Notes: generated by a model not told the origin, from the letters alone. DNA of 64,000 nt from Acanthosoma haemorrhoidale (GCA_930367205.1 OV884015.1:31673288-31737287), one strand, 5' to 3'; numbered from the stretch's first letter, positions 36,652-49,989 are shown. Numbers and translations: made by a program.

Positions 36652-37010
36652 TGACAGTAAAGTTAAAATCGTTGGATTTACGTTATAACATGCAAAAATC
36701 ATGAAAATTCGAAAAAGTTTTTATTATGAAACGCTTTTGCTAGAATGAACACTCCCAATTGCAACGACAGTGATAATTATTATGGCAAAGAAGCATGGGG
36801 ATAATCCTTTGAGTCAAAACTTTATATCTTCGATAAATCATATTTAATCCCACCGAGTTAAACAGCCTCCTCCAAAATTCTAAAAACCCATTTATTTCTC
36901 TCCCTCTCTCTATCTCCCTCTGTCTCTCCGTCTCTCCTTCTCTCTCTCCCTCTGCCTCTCTCTTCCTTACTCTCATAACTTGTTGTACAAGTACTCTCTT
37001 CATAAATGTA
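36652..37010. repeat. Repeat family E, copy 1, with degenerate CT tract
   Basis: Shares atgaaacgctt(t)tgctag, a central ggataatcctttgag-like block and the cctcctcc...ctatttattt(a)tct run-in with 38585-39170. The CT-rich tract at 36897-36980 is interrupted by many g and a bases. Confidence 0.65.
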
Positions 37011-37019
37011 TTTTTTTTT

Positions 37020-37640
37020 TAACAAACTGGAGGTACAGTAACTTCTTCCGCCTAGTAACTAGCTGAGTTTTTCCACCGTAATTGGATGGTTCTGAGACAA
37101 AAAAATAAAACACGGGTTATATTACTGTATGAAACTATTCACATCATAGGCCCTCCATAGAGAAAACCCCCTCCCTCCGGTGTATCTTAGAGGCACGGGT
37201 TTGGCTGAAATCTAATTAGCCACCGACTCCATTACAGCTTCATGAATTTATTTGCACATTTGAATACATTTTCCTCTAAAAGGGGGGGTTTTAGCTAGTT
37301 TTATTAACTGGGCCTCGAAAATGAATGCATAAAAATCGAGGGATTAATTCAAGGGTCGTGTTGAAAGCCCCGTGGCGTCGGAGGGCCCGGGGGTCATGAC
37401 CACTTCATGAATAAAATTTGTATTAATGTGCTCTACACGGAACACCTGGAATAAACAAAATTTACTTTCCGCGCACAGCCCCCCCCCCCTCGCTCACTTC
37501 ATATAATTTAAATAGGGTTCCTCCGTACACTGCGGTGTATTATGTAAATGTTGTCCCCTATGCTGCCAGCCAGTCAACCCACGTACCCTCTGCTCAACCA
37601 CGAACTGTTGAGTGAAAATCTTGACTGGATTATACAGCTT
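37020..37640. other. GC-rich single-copy island, possible enhancer
   Basis: Balanced composition with several transcription-factor-like words: atttgcac (37250), taaacaaa forkhead type (37453) and a cacctg E-box (37444). No reading frame stands out. The enhancer role is inference only. Confidence 0.25.
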
Positions 37641-38580
37641 TCACAAACCATTCTGCTCATGGCCCAATAGGCGATGTTGAGGCAGTACTAAAGGTTTTAT
37701 GTTATCTCCACGATTGATAATCTGAGTGTGAATAGTCTGGATGTAGACATATAAAAGTGATTAAGTATTAGTAAAACTCAAAATATGGACGAAAATGATT
37801 TTATGGTTTCTTTAAATCAAATTCCAATCAATAGCATTAATGTTTCCGATAAATTTATTTATTTAATTTTAAACATTTCACCAAAATTCAGGCAACTTAA
37901 GGACTTCCCAATTAGCACGTTTGCCGATAAAAGCATTTATAACATTATAATTTTATCGAGTGATAAAATGCTTTTGCCGTGAGTTTTCAATGCTTTTATT
38001 GGTGAATGTATGACATCTTTGAAGTCCGGAAGATGCCCCTATTGTGGTGGAACGTTGATAATTAAATAAACAAAATTTTCTTAAGAGGCATATGATGTGT
38101 AGTAGTATATTATTATTTATTTATTAGTATGAGGCGTTCTTTAACTACTTAATCCCTTAATACGAAAGAGCCAAATTTATCTTGATCTGCTTTTAAAGTC
38201 CTAGATTTATTAATTCTACAAAAACGTAACTGCAACGTTCTGAAACTCATTACAAAGTCATGAATTTTTTCCTGACGTTTAGCAACGAAATATATTATGA
38301 TAATCCTCTATTACAGACATTCCATATTTCATTTAATTTTCATTATTCAAAACTCCTACGCACATTTTCCATATTTTGTCCGAATATTCTTGGCTGCAAA
38401 GAAAACAAACTTTAATTTATATTTAAGCAACGAGTCACGCTTCGATTGGTGCCTAAATTTTGTACCAATGTTTCCCTAGCTACCTCTGCTCACACACTTG
38501 AGACGAGTACTCATATTAGTATCTTTGTGGGTAAGTTTAGAATTAAAACAAGTCTAAACAGTACCATTTAACTGTAAAAG
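37641..38580. other. AT-rich intergenic DNA, no gene seen
   Basis: Short frames at 37785-37982 and 38297-38479 have no domain. Nothing repeated. Confidence 0.45.
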
Positions 38581-38584
38581 AGCA

Positions 38585-39170
<586 letters not shown>

Positions 39171-40190
39171 TCTTTCCATCACATAGGTTTATTCTTTAAA
39201 AGTTCTATACTAATCAATTTTGTAAATTTACATATTTCTTATTATTAATTATGTGTTGGCCCATTGTTGTAAATGATAATAATTATCAAGCATAGAGAAA
39301 CGGACGATTCCCTCCATACATTTTGTAATTTTGATAATTTTTTTAAAGCAGCAAAAATTTGTATTGCTATTGATATATTTTTAAGTATAGGGTGTGTTTT
39401 TTAGTCCATACTGCCCTGATCAAGTACTGTATGTTTTTAATAAATCCTCTGGCATTTCGACCCTCAATCCACCTTTATTACGATACAAATGCTTTCAATA
39501 GCTACACCAGTAAAAATTATCTAAAAGCATATTAGAACGATATAATAAGTAACAAATAATATATGAAAATGGACAGTATACAGTCATGAACTATTTAAAA
39601 GTTGATAGGCTACAAGTGTAGATTCATAAAAAGTAGCAATAATTATATGTTCAAAAGTTCCAAATTCAATACTAAGAAAATATCAGAGCAAACTATGGTA
39701 TGAATTGTACGTATGACTACCAAATATTATACTACAACAAGATAAAAATTCGTGAAATTATCAAAATTTATATGAATAATTACTCCAACAATAAAATTGT
39801 GTGCAGAATAAATTCAAAATACTATGTAAAATGCAACGTAACATAATCACCTTAAGATAATTATTTTATCTGTAATTATCTCTATTTCATCTATAATCAA
39901 CCCTGTGTGAATTTACTCTGGCTGAAAGCCTCATGTGATAAGTTCTTCAGTTAAGTCAGTAAAGTTGGGAAGAATAAATATCCAACCGCAAAGTGTAGAG
40001 TGCGTGTCACGTGCAGTAAAAAAAACAAGACAATATTTTTGTTCATTTGAAATAAAAATGTATATATTAATTTTCCAAAGCATTGTTTAAAAACAGTGTT
40101 ATTTATGTATTTTGGACGAAACATTGATATTATCTATTTGAATAAACACTTTTTATCTCTAAATACGTTTTCTAAATCTTGATTAGTGGT
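39171..40190. other. AT-rich intergenic DNA, no gene seen
   Basis: Nothing recognised. Confidence 0.5.
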
Positions 40191-40690
40191 TAAATTTACA
40201 CTCCACGCTCCACCTTCGCTAATTTAAACGTGGCAGTTAGGACTAAAGGTCTCTTCCCCCCTCATGATGATCTCTTACAAGGCAGCCCATGGTTTTGTGC
40301 GATACCACTCCCGACCAGTGTACAGTTATGGTGTAAAGTTCGCGAGGGTCAAGAAGACCACATGCATTATGCAAAACTCAACCCACCGACTCACCCTCTC
40401 TTCCCTGTAATTCGGCAAGTACAAAGCCCACGAAGGGCCGCTGCTTACACGGCGCGGACAAAAGCCACCCTCCACCCCGACGATAATGGCTCTATTTAAA
40501 TAAAGCCGACAGGAGAAGGACTATTGAATAAAGTCCTAAAGGAAGGAGGGGAATATGGATCCTCAATGGGAAGCCTCATTAATAGGCAAGCGCCCACGGC
40601 AAGGATATTAAAGGCTGCAGATCTATCGTCCTTCTTCTCCAAGCAATAATAGGAGCTCCCGATCTCCATCCAGTTTAAATATCCAAAAGC
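40191..40690. other. GC-rich single-copy island, possible regulatory element
   Basis: About 500 bp with balanced composition. It holds an 89-codon + frame (40230-40499) without known motifs and an octamer/C-EBP-like tgcattatgcaaa near 40363. Could be a conserved non-coding element; an unrecognised exon is not excluded. Confidence 0.25.
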
Positions 40691-41173
40691 TCTATTAGTA
40701 ATTTAAATCTTAGGATTAAATAAGGACCGATAGTCCACTGCCTGAAGGCTTTTTATCATCGACTCAAGAAGCACAAGAATCAGTCAAGGAAGAATAATTC
40801 CTGAGATATGAGGTCTCATTCTTCTTCTTAATAGCCACCTTCTCTCTCCCGGAGGATATTTATTCCCGTAATCAATAATAATAATAATAATAATTTATCA
40901 ACCCATTTCCTATACAGGTATTTTTAAAGGTCATAATCAATATACATACAAAATCAAAGCTGTATCATCAAAGCATTAAAAGTCGAACAATCAGCTCAAC
41001 AGGACGATTTTTAGCTTTTTTATTTTGGATTTCGCTCGTTGTTTTTTCAAACGCGTGAGCTTGAATTTATTCATTCCAGTATCTTTGAGTTCCGGTTATT
41101 GTAACTGCCTTTTTCAGCCGACTTATGTTTTGGTTATAATGTTACATATACTCGTATAACCCGCTCATTCATT

Positions 41174-41185
41174 AATAGATTATTA
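41174..41185. repeat. Target-site duplication, left copy (Jockey)
   Basis: aatagattatta, repeated at 43293-43304. The first two bases are ambiguous with the poly(A) tail. Confidence 0.88.
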
Positions 41186-43292
41186 GAACAGTGTGGCAAA
41201 GATCCCGACATCCTGCTGATCGTCGCTCATACAATCAGTACTGCAGGCTGGTAAAGCGGCAATTGGCATCCTTCCGTTCCGATTCTTTCAATTCCTATCT
41301 CTCCTCCCTGTCTACCAGGGACAACTCCTTATGGAATCTAACTAAGAAAATCCTAAAATACCATCCTGCTTCACACCCACTCCGTCGTGATGATGGGTCC
41401 TGGGCGGCTTCGGATGGCGAGAGGGCGGAGGAATTTGCACTGCATCTTTCCCATACTTTCACTCCTCATCTTACTCCTCAAAACAATAATCACCGTCCAA
41501 CTGTTGAAGATTTCCTCACTTCACCTATCCCTCTCTCACTACCACCAAAAGCCGTTAACCCCTCCGAGGTTAAATATCTTCTGAAAAAATTACCTTACCG
41601 AAAATCTCCAGGATATGATCTCCTTACTCCTCGAATCCTCCAACAACTTCCTCCTAAAGCCATAATCTTCCTAACCTATATATATAATTGCATTATCCGA
41701 ACGACGCACTTTCCTCTCCTCTGGAAACATTCCATTATTGTCTTATTCGCCAAACCCGGTAAACCACCCAATGACGCCTCATCTTACCGTCCAATTAGCC
41801 TACTCCCTATCCTCTCAAAAATATTTGAAAAACTCCTATTAAAACGCCTACTTCCAATTGTTGAATCCAAAAACCTTTACCCTACTCATCAGTTTGGTTT
41901 CCGCCAACGACATTCCACAGCTCAACAAGGCCTTCGCGTTGTTGATCACATATCCTCAGCCCTTGAAACCAAACAGTATTGCACTGCTGCCTTTCTGGAC
42001 ATAGCTCAAGCTTTTGACAGGGTCTGGCACGCAGGCTTGCTTTACAAGCTCAAAGGATATTTACCGCAAACCCTATTCCTAATCCTACAATCCTACCTTT
42101 CAAACCGTTTCTTCCAAGTCCGCTGTGGTTTAGAATATTCTAACTACTATCCCATTAAAGCAGGAGTTCCACAGGGCAGCGTCCTGGGTCCCACCCTCTA
42201 TAATCTATACACCGCTGATGTCCCCTCTACCACCAATACCTTCTTGGCAACATTCGCAGACGACACTGCAGTCCTGTCAACCCATCCAGACCCTAATATA
42301 GCATCCCAAAACCTTCAAAAACACCTCGACGAGATCGAGTATTGGTGCAACCAATGGCGAATCAAAGTCAATGAAGGAAAATGTTCCCACATAACCTTTA
42401 CCCTCTGCCGCAAGTCCTGTCCACCAGTCTTTTTAAATTCAATTCCTCTCCCTGTGTCTGAGACAGTACGGTATTTAGGCTTCCATCTCGACAAAAGACT
42501 GACATGGAACCCACACACGAGGCTAAAAAGACAAGAACTAAACAGACGCTTTGGACAACTGTACAGACTACTTCGAAGGACATCCCACCTCTCAATAGAA
42601 AACAAACTACTTATTTACAAGGTTATACTTAAGCCAATCTGGACATACGGAATAGAGCTATGGGGGACAGCAAAAAAGTCGAACATCAAGCGCATCCAAT
42701 CCTTTCAATCAAAAGTCCTAAGAACAATAGTAAATGCCCCTTATTACGTCAGCAACAAAACCCTTCACAATGATCTGAATATACCCTATATTCTTGAACT
42801 CATCCCTTCCAAGTTCGTAAAATTCCATAGTAACCTATCCAACCACCCTAATTCCCTAGCACAGTCATTGCACTGCGCCACTCACCCCTATAATCCTCTT
42901 CGGAGATTAAAACGGCAGTGGCCTCGTGACCTGCTATAACTAAGTGATAGTGGGAGTTCTGGCAATGGCCAGTTCCTCTAATCATGTCCTGAGCGTCTGT
43001 GGCTCTCGCGCTCTTGGTCAGCCTCCGCTGGCTTATCCAGTGACGCGGCTGACGTAGGAGCGTGGGGGACTCCCCAAGACTCCGCTTCCTCCTTCGCATG
43101 CGAGGGAGGTGACCCTTGTGGACTTGGGGGGCCTCTGGGCTGTTTGTAAATATTGTATGAATGAGCGAGTGAATGATGAATTGTAAATATAGTATGAATG
43201 ATGACATTTATCTCAATTACTCATTGCCTAAAAAAAGGCAGATTGTAATTTTATCTTAATAAAATTGTTTGAAAACTGAAAAAAAAAAAAAA
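41186..43292 (+). mobile_element. Jockey family A retrotransposon, 5'-truncated, young
   Basis: A 2.1-kb insertion with 12-bp target duplications and a poly(A) tail (43279-43294). It lacks ORF1 and the endonuclease but keeps one open RT frame and the complete 3' UTR (42940-43278). It serves as reference for the five other family A copies in this window. The 3' UTR includes a repeated gaatgagcgagtgaatgatg block near 43159 and an aataaa signal near 43257. Confidence 0.93.
41191..42939 (+). pseudogene. Jockey-type reverse transcriptase (ORF2 C-terminal two-thirds)
   Basis: The frame is 582 codons with no stop. Residues 1-110 are the linker after the missing endonuclease. The RT spans about 130-400: KSPGYDLLTP (138-147), motif A D270 in AFLDIAQAFDRVW, motif B AGVPQGSVLGPTLY (324-337) and FADD (355-358). 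The thumb/C-terminus includes YLGFHLDKRL and IWTYGIELWGTA, typical Jockey wording. No RNase H, as expected for Jockey. The Met at 41191 is only the first internal methionine after the truncation, and there is no promoter, so this is a dead-on-arrival copy despite the open frame. Confidence 0.93.
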
Positions 43293-43304
43293 AATAGATT
43301 ATTA
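43293..43304. repeat. Target-site duplication, right copy (Jockey)
   Basis: aatagattatta directly after the poly(A) tail. Confidence 0.88.
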
Positions 43305-43639
43305 AATTTACTTGAAGAATAGGCCTAATTGAAAAAAACAAATCATTTTAATCATCTTGGGTGTGCTATTTTCCATTCTGATTTGACATGTACAGAATAT
43401 TTCAAAAAAAATTTTTTTTGTTTATGGCATGTAACATTATCATTATGTAGATTTTGAGAAAGGTTTTCTAATGTAATTGTCGAAATACAAATAAAAGAGA
43501 AAGCTAGTGTATATACTCGTATATTACAATGTACCTCTTCTTATCAACTTTATTAAATCAACTGAACCATTTAAGGGACATATGGTTGATGAAAGGTTAA
43601 AAATATCTACTTTTCATCGTCTTATTATTTAACAAAGCT
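43305..43639. other. AT-rich intergenic DNA, no gene seen
   Basis: Nothing recognised. Confidence 0.45.
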
Positions 43640-44047
43640 TCGTGAGTTAGTGAGCTGCTGGCCCTGAAAACTGCATTGCAGAAGCAGGACGAAGCAGGCC
43701 TAGCACGTCAACAACAACAACTAACAAACCCCGTCGCTGGACAGCAAGGGCCAGGTAACAACTAATCAATTCTATTGCACAGGGCCACATACCAGTGCAG
43801 TTTCGCCGGGAAGGGGGTCGGTGCCCCATTCCGATCACTGCACTGGAATAAACAGACCAGCAGGGCTTACCGAGGGGTACAGTCGTATGCACGGGCATAG
43901 GCACGCTACTCCACTGAACATGGAAGTGCATACAGCGGTCCGCAAACGCACCCGCCAGGCTTCCCTGGCACCAGTGGAATCAGAATCCACCGGATTTGTT
44001 TGTGCCTGTCCCCAAGAAAAAAGCCGCTAGGGTCGTGCGGCCGAAAT
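43640..44047 (+). pseudogene. Possible ORF1/Gag-like retroelement fragment
   Basis: GC-rich and, on the + strand, reads in two frames as LALKTALQKQDEAGLARQQQ then, after stops, MEVHTAVRKRTRQASLAPVE. Another frame gives VPKKKAARVV. Glutamine-rich coiled-coil followed by basic Lys/Arg/Pro stretches is common in insect retrotransposon ORF1 proteins. It runs directly into a family B 3' end with poly(A). No diagnostic domain is present, so the assignment is tentative. Confidence 0.35.
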
Positions 44048-44173
44048 CCTTCAAATGGGGGGACTCCCCTTAGTGAAAGGCACTCATTAGCCCAAAATAA
44101 TTTTCCTTTATTTTTCCCACATCCTATTTTTATAAGTTTAGAGCTAAGAGAAAAAAAAAAAAAAAAAAAAAAA
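44048..44173 (+). mobile_element. Family B retroposon 3' end with poly(A)
   Basis: The block ccttcaaatggggggactcc through gtttagagctaagag plus an A-run (44151-44173) matches, inverted, the first 130 bp of the copy at 44741-45250. Together with the ORF1-like piece upstream this suggests an internally deleted retroelement. Confidence 0.65.
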
Positions 44174-44736
44174 CCATTTAAACCTTCATACAATATTTAT
44201 TAATATCAATCCTATCTATTGTTTAGTTAAAACCGGGACCAAACACTACGCAGACTTTCATAACTACAAAATTTATAATATTATACATCAACGTGAGTGG
44301 CTTATTTAGCCTTTGAATAATGAGGAAAATTGATCTAATAAATTCAAGACTAACATACTAATTATTCGTAATAACGCTCTTAAAAAAAACAGACATCCAC
44401 AACATATTCATCACAGCAACTCAGCCTTTTCCTTCCTCCACGGCGTCTTCATCTCGAGTCCTCACACTCTGTTCTCCCACTCCCTCGACACTGGCTCACC
44501 ATCAACGCTCCTGTTGGCAACTTTCTAAAGCTCATTCAGTGGGCAATTCTCTGATACACCTCAATATATATCAAGTTTAAATTATGACTTAAATTTATGA
44601 CCTATGAAATCATTTATGCTTATTGAAGTAAATTTTTAATCAAATTCATATCATTTTTTTTTGTTGGTCACATTAGCACACTAATTTGAAATGATAACCC
44701 CCATAAAAAAAATAAGATAATATTATGTATACATTA

Positions 44737-44740
<4 letters not shown>
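44174..44740. other. Spacer between two inverted family B ends, no gene seen
   Basis: About 570 bp, AT-rich apart from a GC-richer part near 44390-44530. Nothing recognised. Confidence 0.4.
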
Positions 44741-44767
<27 letters not shown>

Positions 44768-45250
44768 CTAAGCTCTCAAACTTATAAAAAATAGGAATGT
44801 GGGAAAAATAAGGAAAATTATTTTTGGCTGGAAAGTGCCTTTCACTAAGGGGAGACCCCTATTTGAAGGATGTATGAGAAGGATATGGGGTGTGGAATGC
44901 CTAGAAAGGCGGATGGAGTCAGGAAGGTAGTGAGAGTCTACCAAGGATTAAGCCTAGGGGTGCCTAGGCGATGGTTTGTTGTAGGCCAGGCGAAGCCTGG
45001 CCGGCCGCCCCGCCAGGGGCCTGAGTGAGTCGGCCTAATCGGCCGGAAGATCAACCCTGCTTACACAGGTAGATGGGGTAATGTGGCGTCGGTTGAGTCG
45101 GGCGGGAGATCGGCCTCGATCTCTCGGCTGGGTGTAGGTCCGTCAGTCCTCTGGTTCTATGATGTCTTTCATTCGCCAAGCTTCGGCGGTCCAGCAGTGC
45201 TTCCATCCGACGGGCATTGGTGGTGGCTGAAGGTCGGAGAATAGTGGGTT
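44741..45250 (-). mobile_element. Family B retroposon, longer copy
   Basis: The T-run at 44741-44767 is the poly(A) tail. The body extends to about 45250 and includes a GC-rich middle (ggccggccgccccgccagg near 45000). It aligns with 4091-4470 and 49990-50330 in the tail-proximal part (gtgagagtctacc near 44931) and at the far end (attggtggtggctgaagg near 45219). Confidence 0.65.
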
Positions 45251-45499
45251 GTGGCTATGTCTTAGGGAGTCGAAAAATTTGATGTGCCTATATTTATGGC
45301 AAAATACATTAAAAAAATTTCATATAAATGGTTTATTACAACTATTTTGAAATCTATGTGCGGGATTAGAAGTAGACAAAATAACTTTTTTTTAAAATGG
45401 CTTCTGTTAATAAAAGTAAACCTTCAAAATTTTACGGCCACAGTTGCTAAAATAGAAACACTATATAATGGTTGAAACCATTTAACAAGTTAACATCAA

Positions 45500-45920
45500 T
45501 GGTAAAATCCTCGATTTGAAATTCCTAAAGCGAATAGTCTGGTCAAAGTAGAACCATCGCCTCTTTGACATCCTCGACAAACCATGGTAGTAAGAAGAAC
45601 TCTATGAGAGCAATGAAGATGAGAATATTCGGTGACCCCGGACGATTCGGAAACTGGCCCAAGTTGGAATCCGCCCTCACACAAAGAGACAAAAAAATAA
45701 TTTCCCGCCAGACCCCCTCAATCCCTAGGAGATATAACTCACGCCGAAATTTTAATATTCCCTAACAGGGATAATACAAGCGGAATTATAAAGGGTTTCG
45801 CCGAGCCTTTTTTTAAATAGAACCATTATCACTCCCACCACTTTACACTCCTTTATCACCGCCATTAAGTCCCAATCGTAAAAGGGGATTCCATTTTCTG
45901 GGAGGAGTCTGGCAACGTTT
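45500..45920. other. GC-rich single-copy island, possible regulatory element
   Basis: Balanced composition, no second copy, no convincing frame (the best is 66 codons at 45565-45765). Confidence 0.2.
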
Positions 45921-46389
45921 TTCTTTTTATGACTTGGAGTAATTCACATTGCCTTCTTGTGTAGTGGAATGTTTGTATAATAGTTCTTGTTACTGAACTA
46001 AGGGTGATTTTTAATAATATTACTTGTTTCAAAAATTAACTTAACCATTTCTTTTTTTTATTATTATTTGATAAAAAAAAATACTCATTTTATTTCTGAT
46101 ATAATCTTGAAATGGAATGAAGAAAAAACTCCTTATTGTTCCTTAAAAATAACAAACAGGAACAAATAAGTATGCCTAGTGGACAAAAAACTATAAACCA
46201 TTACACTGATGTGATTAGCTCATAAATAATAAATGGTCTAAACAAATATATGGTGACTTTAATGAACCAAAAGCATAAAATTAAAACAAAAACCACATAA
46301 ATAAGAGGAGATGAATGACATTAGTTAACAATTGCAACTAAGGAAATATAGGAATTATTACAAGAGAAAAAGTTAAGAGAAAGGTCGCT
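45921..46389. other. AT-rich intergenic DNA, no gene seen
   Basis: Nothing recognised. Confidence 0.4.
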
Positions 46390-46860
46390 ATTATGTATTA
46401 AAGTTTATAAAAATGACGCATTATGAGTTAGATTGAAGGGAGATAAGGAAATGGTAAAGTCAAGATTTAAATATTGGGAGAGTTGGGGAGCGAAGAATAT
46501 TGATGGGAATGGAGTTCCAAAGGTTTGTGGCACGGATAAGAAAATAACGATCAAAAGAATTTATGGTTGAGAAGATACAGGTCGTAATGTTTTGATCTAG
46601 TAGTACGAGATTTGACATCTGATTTGAATGGAAGTAGGTTGTAAAACTAAGGAGGAATTTTAGTAATGATAGTACTTAAGAGTAAGTAACTCGGAGTAAT
46701 GCTGCGAAATCCGACGGTCTGGGGATTCCGAAGCAAATCTTTGGAAACAATCCATCAGCTACTTTAATAATAATGCGTTGGTTAGTGGTGAATAAAAATG
46801 GCTATGCCAGATATAACCAATAACCAGTCGTTCAATTAAAGCTTCATAATTTTATTTTAT
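46390..46860 (-). pseudogene. Decayed non-LTR RT C-terminus
   Basis: The minus strand reads, with several stops, ERLVIGYIWHSHFYSPLTNA (46840-46780) and then RYFLIRATNLWNSIPINILR with SPTLPIFKS following (about 46560-46470). The R-x-x-NLWNSLP-like box followed by a short FK helix is the usual C-terminal end of CR1/L2-type reverse transcriptase ORFs. The catalytic part is absent and no tail or target duplication was found. Confidence 0.65.
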
Positions 46861-46929
46861 TTTTAATTACAAACTAATGGAAGCATGGAATAGAGGAATG
46901 TAAAAACGGAGAAATTAAAAAAAAAACAT

Positions 46930-47200
46930 ATATTGGGACCTTATCGATTTTCTGTTAGATCCATTGATACGTATCATCTAGCACTCAGCTGGTTTTGTAA
47001 ATCCAACTGGATTCTGTGTCAATTGATGGGAGCAACCGAAGCCACTTCAACTCTCATCGTTGTGAAGGGCCTTTCTAGGCAGACGATCCGGGCCGAATCA
47101 AACCAATCACTGTTTAGACAACTTTTTGTTCTCTGTTTTGCTTTTAGACAGCGTGTTATCTATTTTCTACTCTTTTTTTTATAAGTCTGATTTACTCCTG
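46930..47200. other. GC-rich single-copy island
   Basis: Balanced composition with an 83-codon + frame (46933-47184) lacking recognisable features. Function unknown. Confidence 0.2.
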
Positions 47201-48459
47201 ACGAAATACTCAATCATGAATGCAACGCTGGACACTTAATCAAATCCGTATTTGATTCCCATTCCATTTTATTGGGAGGTATAAGGGTGAGCCCCATCAC
47301 CTTTATTAGTCAGTTTAGTCCAGTCACGTAAGATTTATATCATTATAATTGTTTATTCATTATATAATTTTTATAAAATAACAAAACCTGTATTTAATGC
47401 GATGCTACAGGTTATATATAATTATCTGTGAATTTAAAGGGGCTATGAAAGAAAACAAAATTAGGAGGCATTAAAAAATGAATATCCACAACATGGGCAT
47501 CGAGACCAAATGTTTAGTTCTAGGTAAGATAGTGTCTAATAGGGTCAAGTATCTACTGTGCATATGTGTTAGTTATTAAGATACAATAACGGAAATTATA
47601 ATGACAAAACCCAAAGCGTAAAAAATTAGGTCCTAAATCAAATTACAACCTCTGCTTGGATCTAACAGTTCTGTTTTCTCTATGTTTAAGCATTCGTCAT
47701 TAAGAGCGAACTTAATATGATTTCAACTTTGACAGCTGTTTAGACTGCAGTCATATTTATATTGTAATGATTCAGATCTATGATAGATTCAGGATCTAAC
47801 TAAATTTATTTATTAGAAGTAAGTTGATTTTAGAAATAGAAATCTGTGGTTAATGTCGTGGCAAAACCGCGTTTATTGCTGGTCGGAATGTGGACATGGT
47901 GGAATGTGGGGGGGGTAGGCTCTTAGATACTGGTTAGACGTTAGTGTTTAGTTTAAAGTAGTTTTTAGACATTGGAAGACTCCGACTTACTTTTTATCAA
48001 TCGTTCCTTCTCGTTAATATCCACTAACCATTGCCTCAGGTAGGAGATTGCAATAGATCTGCATATTTTAAGCTGCTAACTAATGTACATTGTCTAACTT
48101 TTTTTTGTTTTTCGTATCGATAAATGCATATTAAACCCTTACTCCTCAAGCTAGCGCGCGTACCACAGCCAAAAATACAAACCACTAAAAACTCCTTACG
48201 AAATAACTTATAATTATTTTTATTCTTCATGATAAATTATTAAATAGTTGAAACCGTCACGCTTCATCTGAATAGAGAAATTAAATGTTACGTTTCTTTA
48301 CAGTTTTTAATTTATACTAGCGAAGGAGCCTTATAATAGCCAAAGATATTTCCATTAAGTGGTTATTTTCTGTTTTAAATTCCAATTTAAAAAGAGCAAA
48401 CATGCCGATAATAGTTGAGAAAGCAACAATTTATCTTAAGTCCGATCATTTTTCCCCTG
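47201..48459. other. Intergenic DNA, no gene seen
   Basis: AT-rich. A short g-run near 47907. Nothing recognised. Confidence 0.45.
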
Positions 48460-48800
48460 ATCGTTGACTTTTTCCATCTCGTCCGGTCTAATATATTCCT
48501 ATCCACGATTTCCTGCCAACGATTTCCAAACAAGCCCCGGCGGAAGATTAGTCTGTAAATATTATCAGAGACCCCTCTCGATTCGTATTCAGTTTGCGAG
48601 GGCATCTCTCCCCGTTTGGGATTATTCAAACAGCCGTGGCCCGGCACAAATTAATTCATTTAATTCGCCAGGGCGGAGGCGCGGCTGACTTTTAAATCGC
48701 CAGCATCTTCTAGACCTAGTAAGTGGCTTCGTTCTCATTCCTTCTTGAGAATCTTTATTTGCAGAGCACGGAGTAACCACGAACTCCACTGTGTCTCTAC
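48460..48800. other. GC-rich single-copy island, possible regulatory element
   Basis: Contains attaattcatttaattcgcc near 48650, with homeodomain-type cores, followed by a GC-rich gcggaggcgcggctgac. Frames exist on both strands, as is common in such islands, but none is convincing. Confidence 0.25.
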
Positions 48801-49989
48801 GACAGCAGCCGCAAACATTTTGTCAATTGTGTAGAAGCAATACCCACAGTTCTAAACGTTCTAGATCATCACGAACAATACTTGAGAATATTTAATCAAT
48901 GTTCAATCATGATGTTTATCTCGTTATTTACTTTTAGTTTTTCTCTTCTTTTTACTACTTAAAAGTTTTAAATGTGTTTCTTTTTATTACATTATTACTA
49001 CTATTATTTGAAAAAAATAAATAGTATTTTATTATCTTTTTCCAAGAAAGACATTTATCAAAGTGTAGTATATTCAAAGCCAGGAGAGTGTTTGAGGGAC
49101 GGGGGCCGCAACTCGGGACTTTGGGCGACACCACAGCACGTTTGGCTCCGAGGAGTTTGGTAGATTTGGGCTTTTCAATGAACACCACCGTACTGGGCGA
49201 CAAGGTTCCTACTCACACCTTTTGTTAAGTTATCGTGCCAATGAGAATACTTGTCCTGCCTATCAGCTAGTACCAGGGTGCCGCCTTCACTCGGCCGGCT
49301 TCAGGGATGCCTAGAGCTCTGTTCTAATACATGTTTTCAGTTTGATTATTGTTGGAACTCTTCAGGTCGATTCCAATCAAAAATCTATTGCACAAAGTAT
49401 AGAAGTGACAAAAAATCCAACAACACAATAATATTTCTGTTGAGCTTGAAAGGGCTTAAAATGAGAGCTAAACCATGTCACTACATATACATACTCGAAT
49501 CTTTCTCTTATATAGCAATGACACTTGAAAAAAAATGTTGAACCAACGTGATACCCTCTTACTTCGTGACCCGATTGTACGGTTATGACCAGTCGATGCT
49601 GTGCCAGCAGTAAACCATATTGCTCATGTGGTCACCTTCATTCTATTTATCCTTATTTTGTTAACATTGCTGAATATCTGGTCAAATGAAAAGACTCTTT
49701 TTTTTCACTTGGCAACTTCCTCAAACATATTTGTCAATGATACGCCTGAACTCACTGGTTGTATCAAGCATGAAATCGATACTTAAGTAGTAATAGTTTT
49801 ATTTGTTTTTAGACTTTTCTTAATTTCTATTGTTTGATAGTTTTAATAAAACTAGTCTTTAAAATTTGGACACATGTGACATCTTAAGTATAATATTTGA
49901 CGGAGCATTCATGATTTAAATGTAGGTTAGATACACATTCAATCCATAATGATTGTTTGACACAGACAATTCGCATTGTAAAGTCATTT
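48801..49989. other. Intergenic DNA, no gene seen
   Basis: Mixed composition. The stretch 49080-49330 is GC-richer and unrecognised. The word agaagtgacaaaaaat at 49401 recurs at 58550, which may mark an unrecognised dispersed repeat. Confidence 0.35.

Noticed and set aside
36740..37003. 87-codon minus-strand frame rich in Arg/Glu
   Set aside because: Spans the degenerate CT tract of repeat family E; no other support.
42315..43207. Minus-strand frames across the Jockey copy, and similar + strand frames at 21093-21290 and 24259-24600
   Set aside because: Shadows of the RT and its 3' UTR; they recur only because the repeat recurs.
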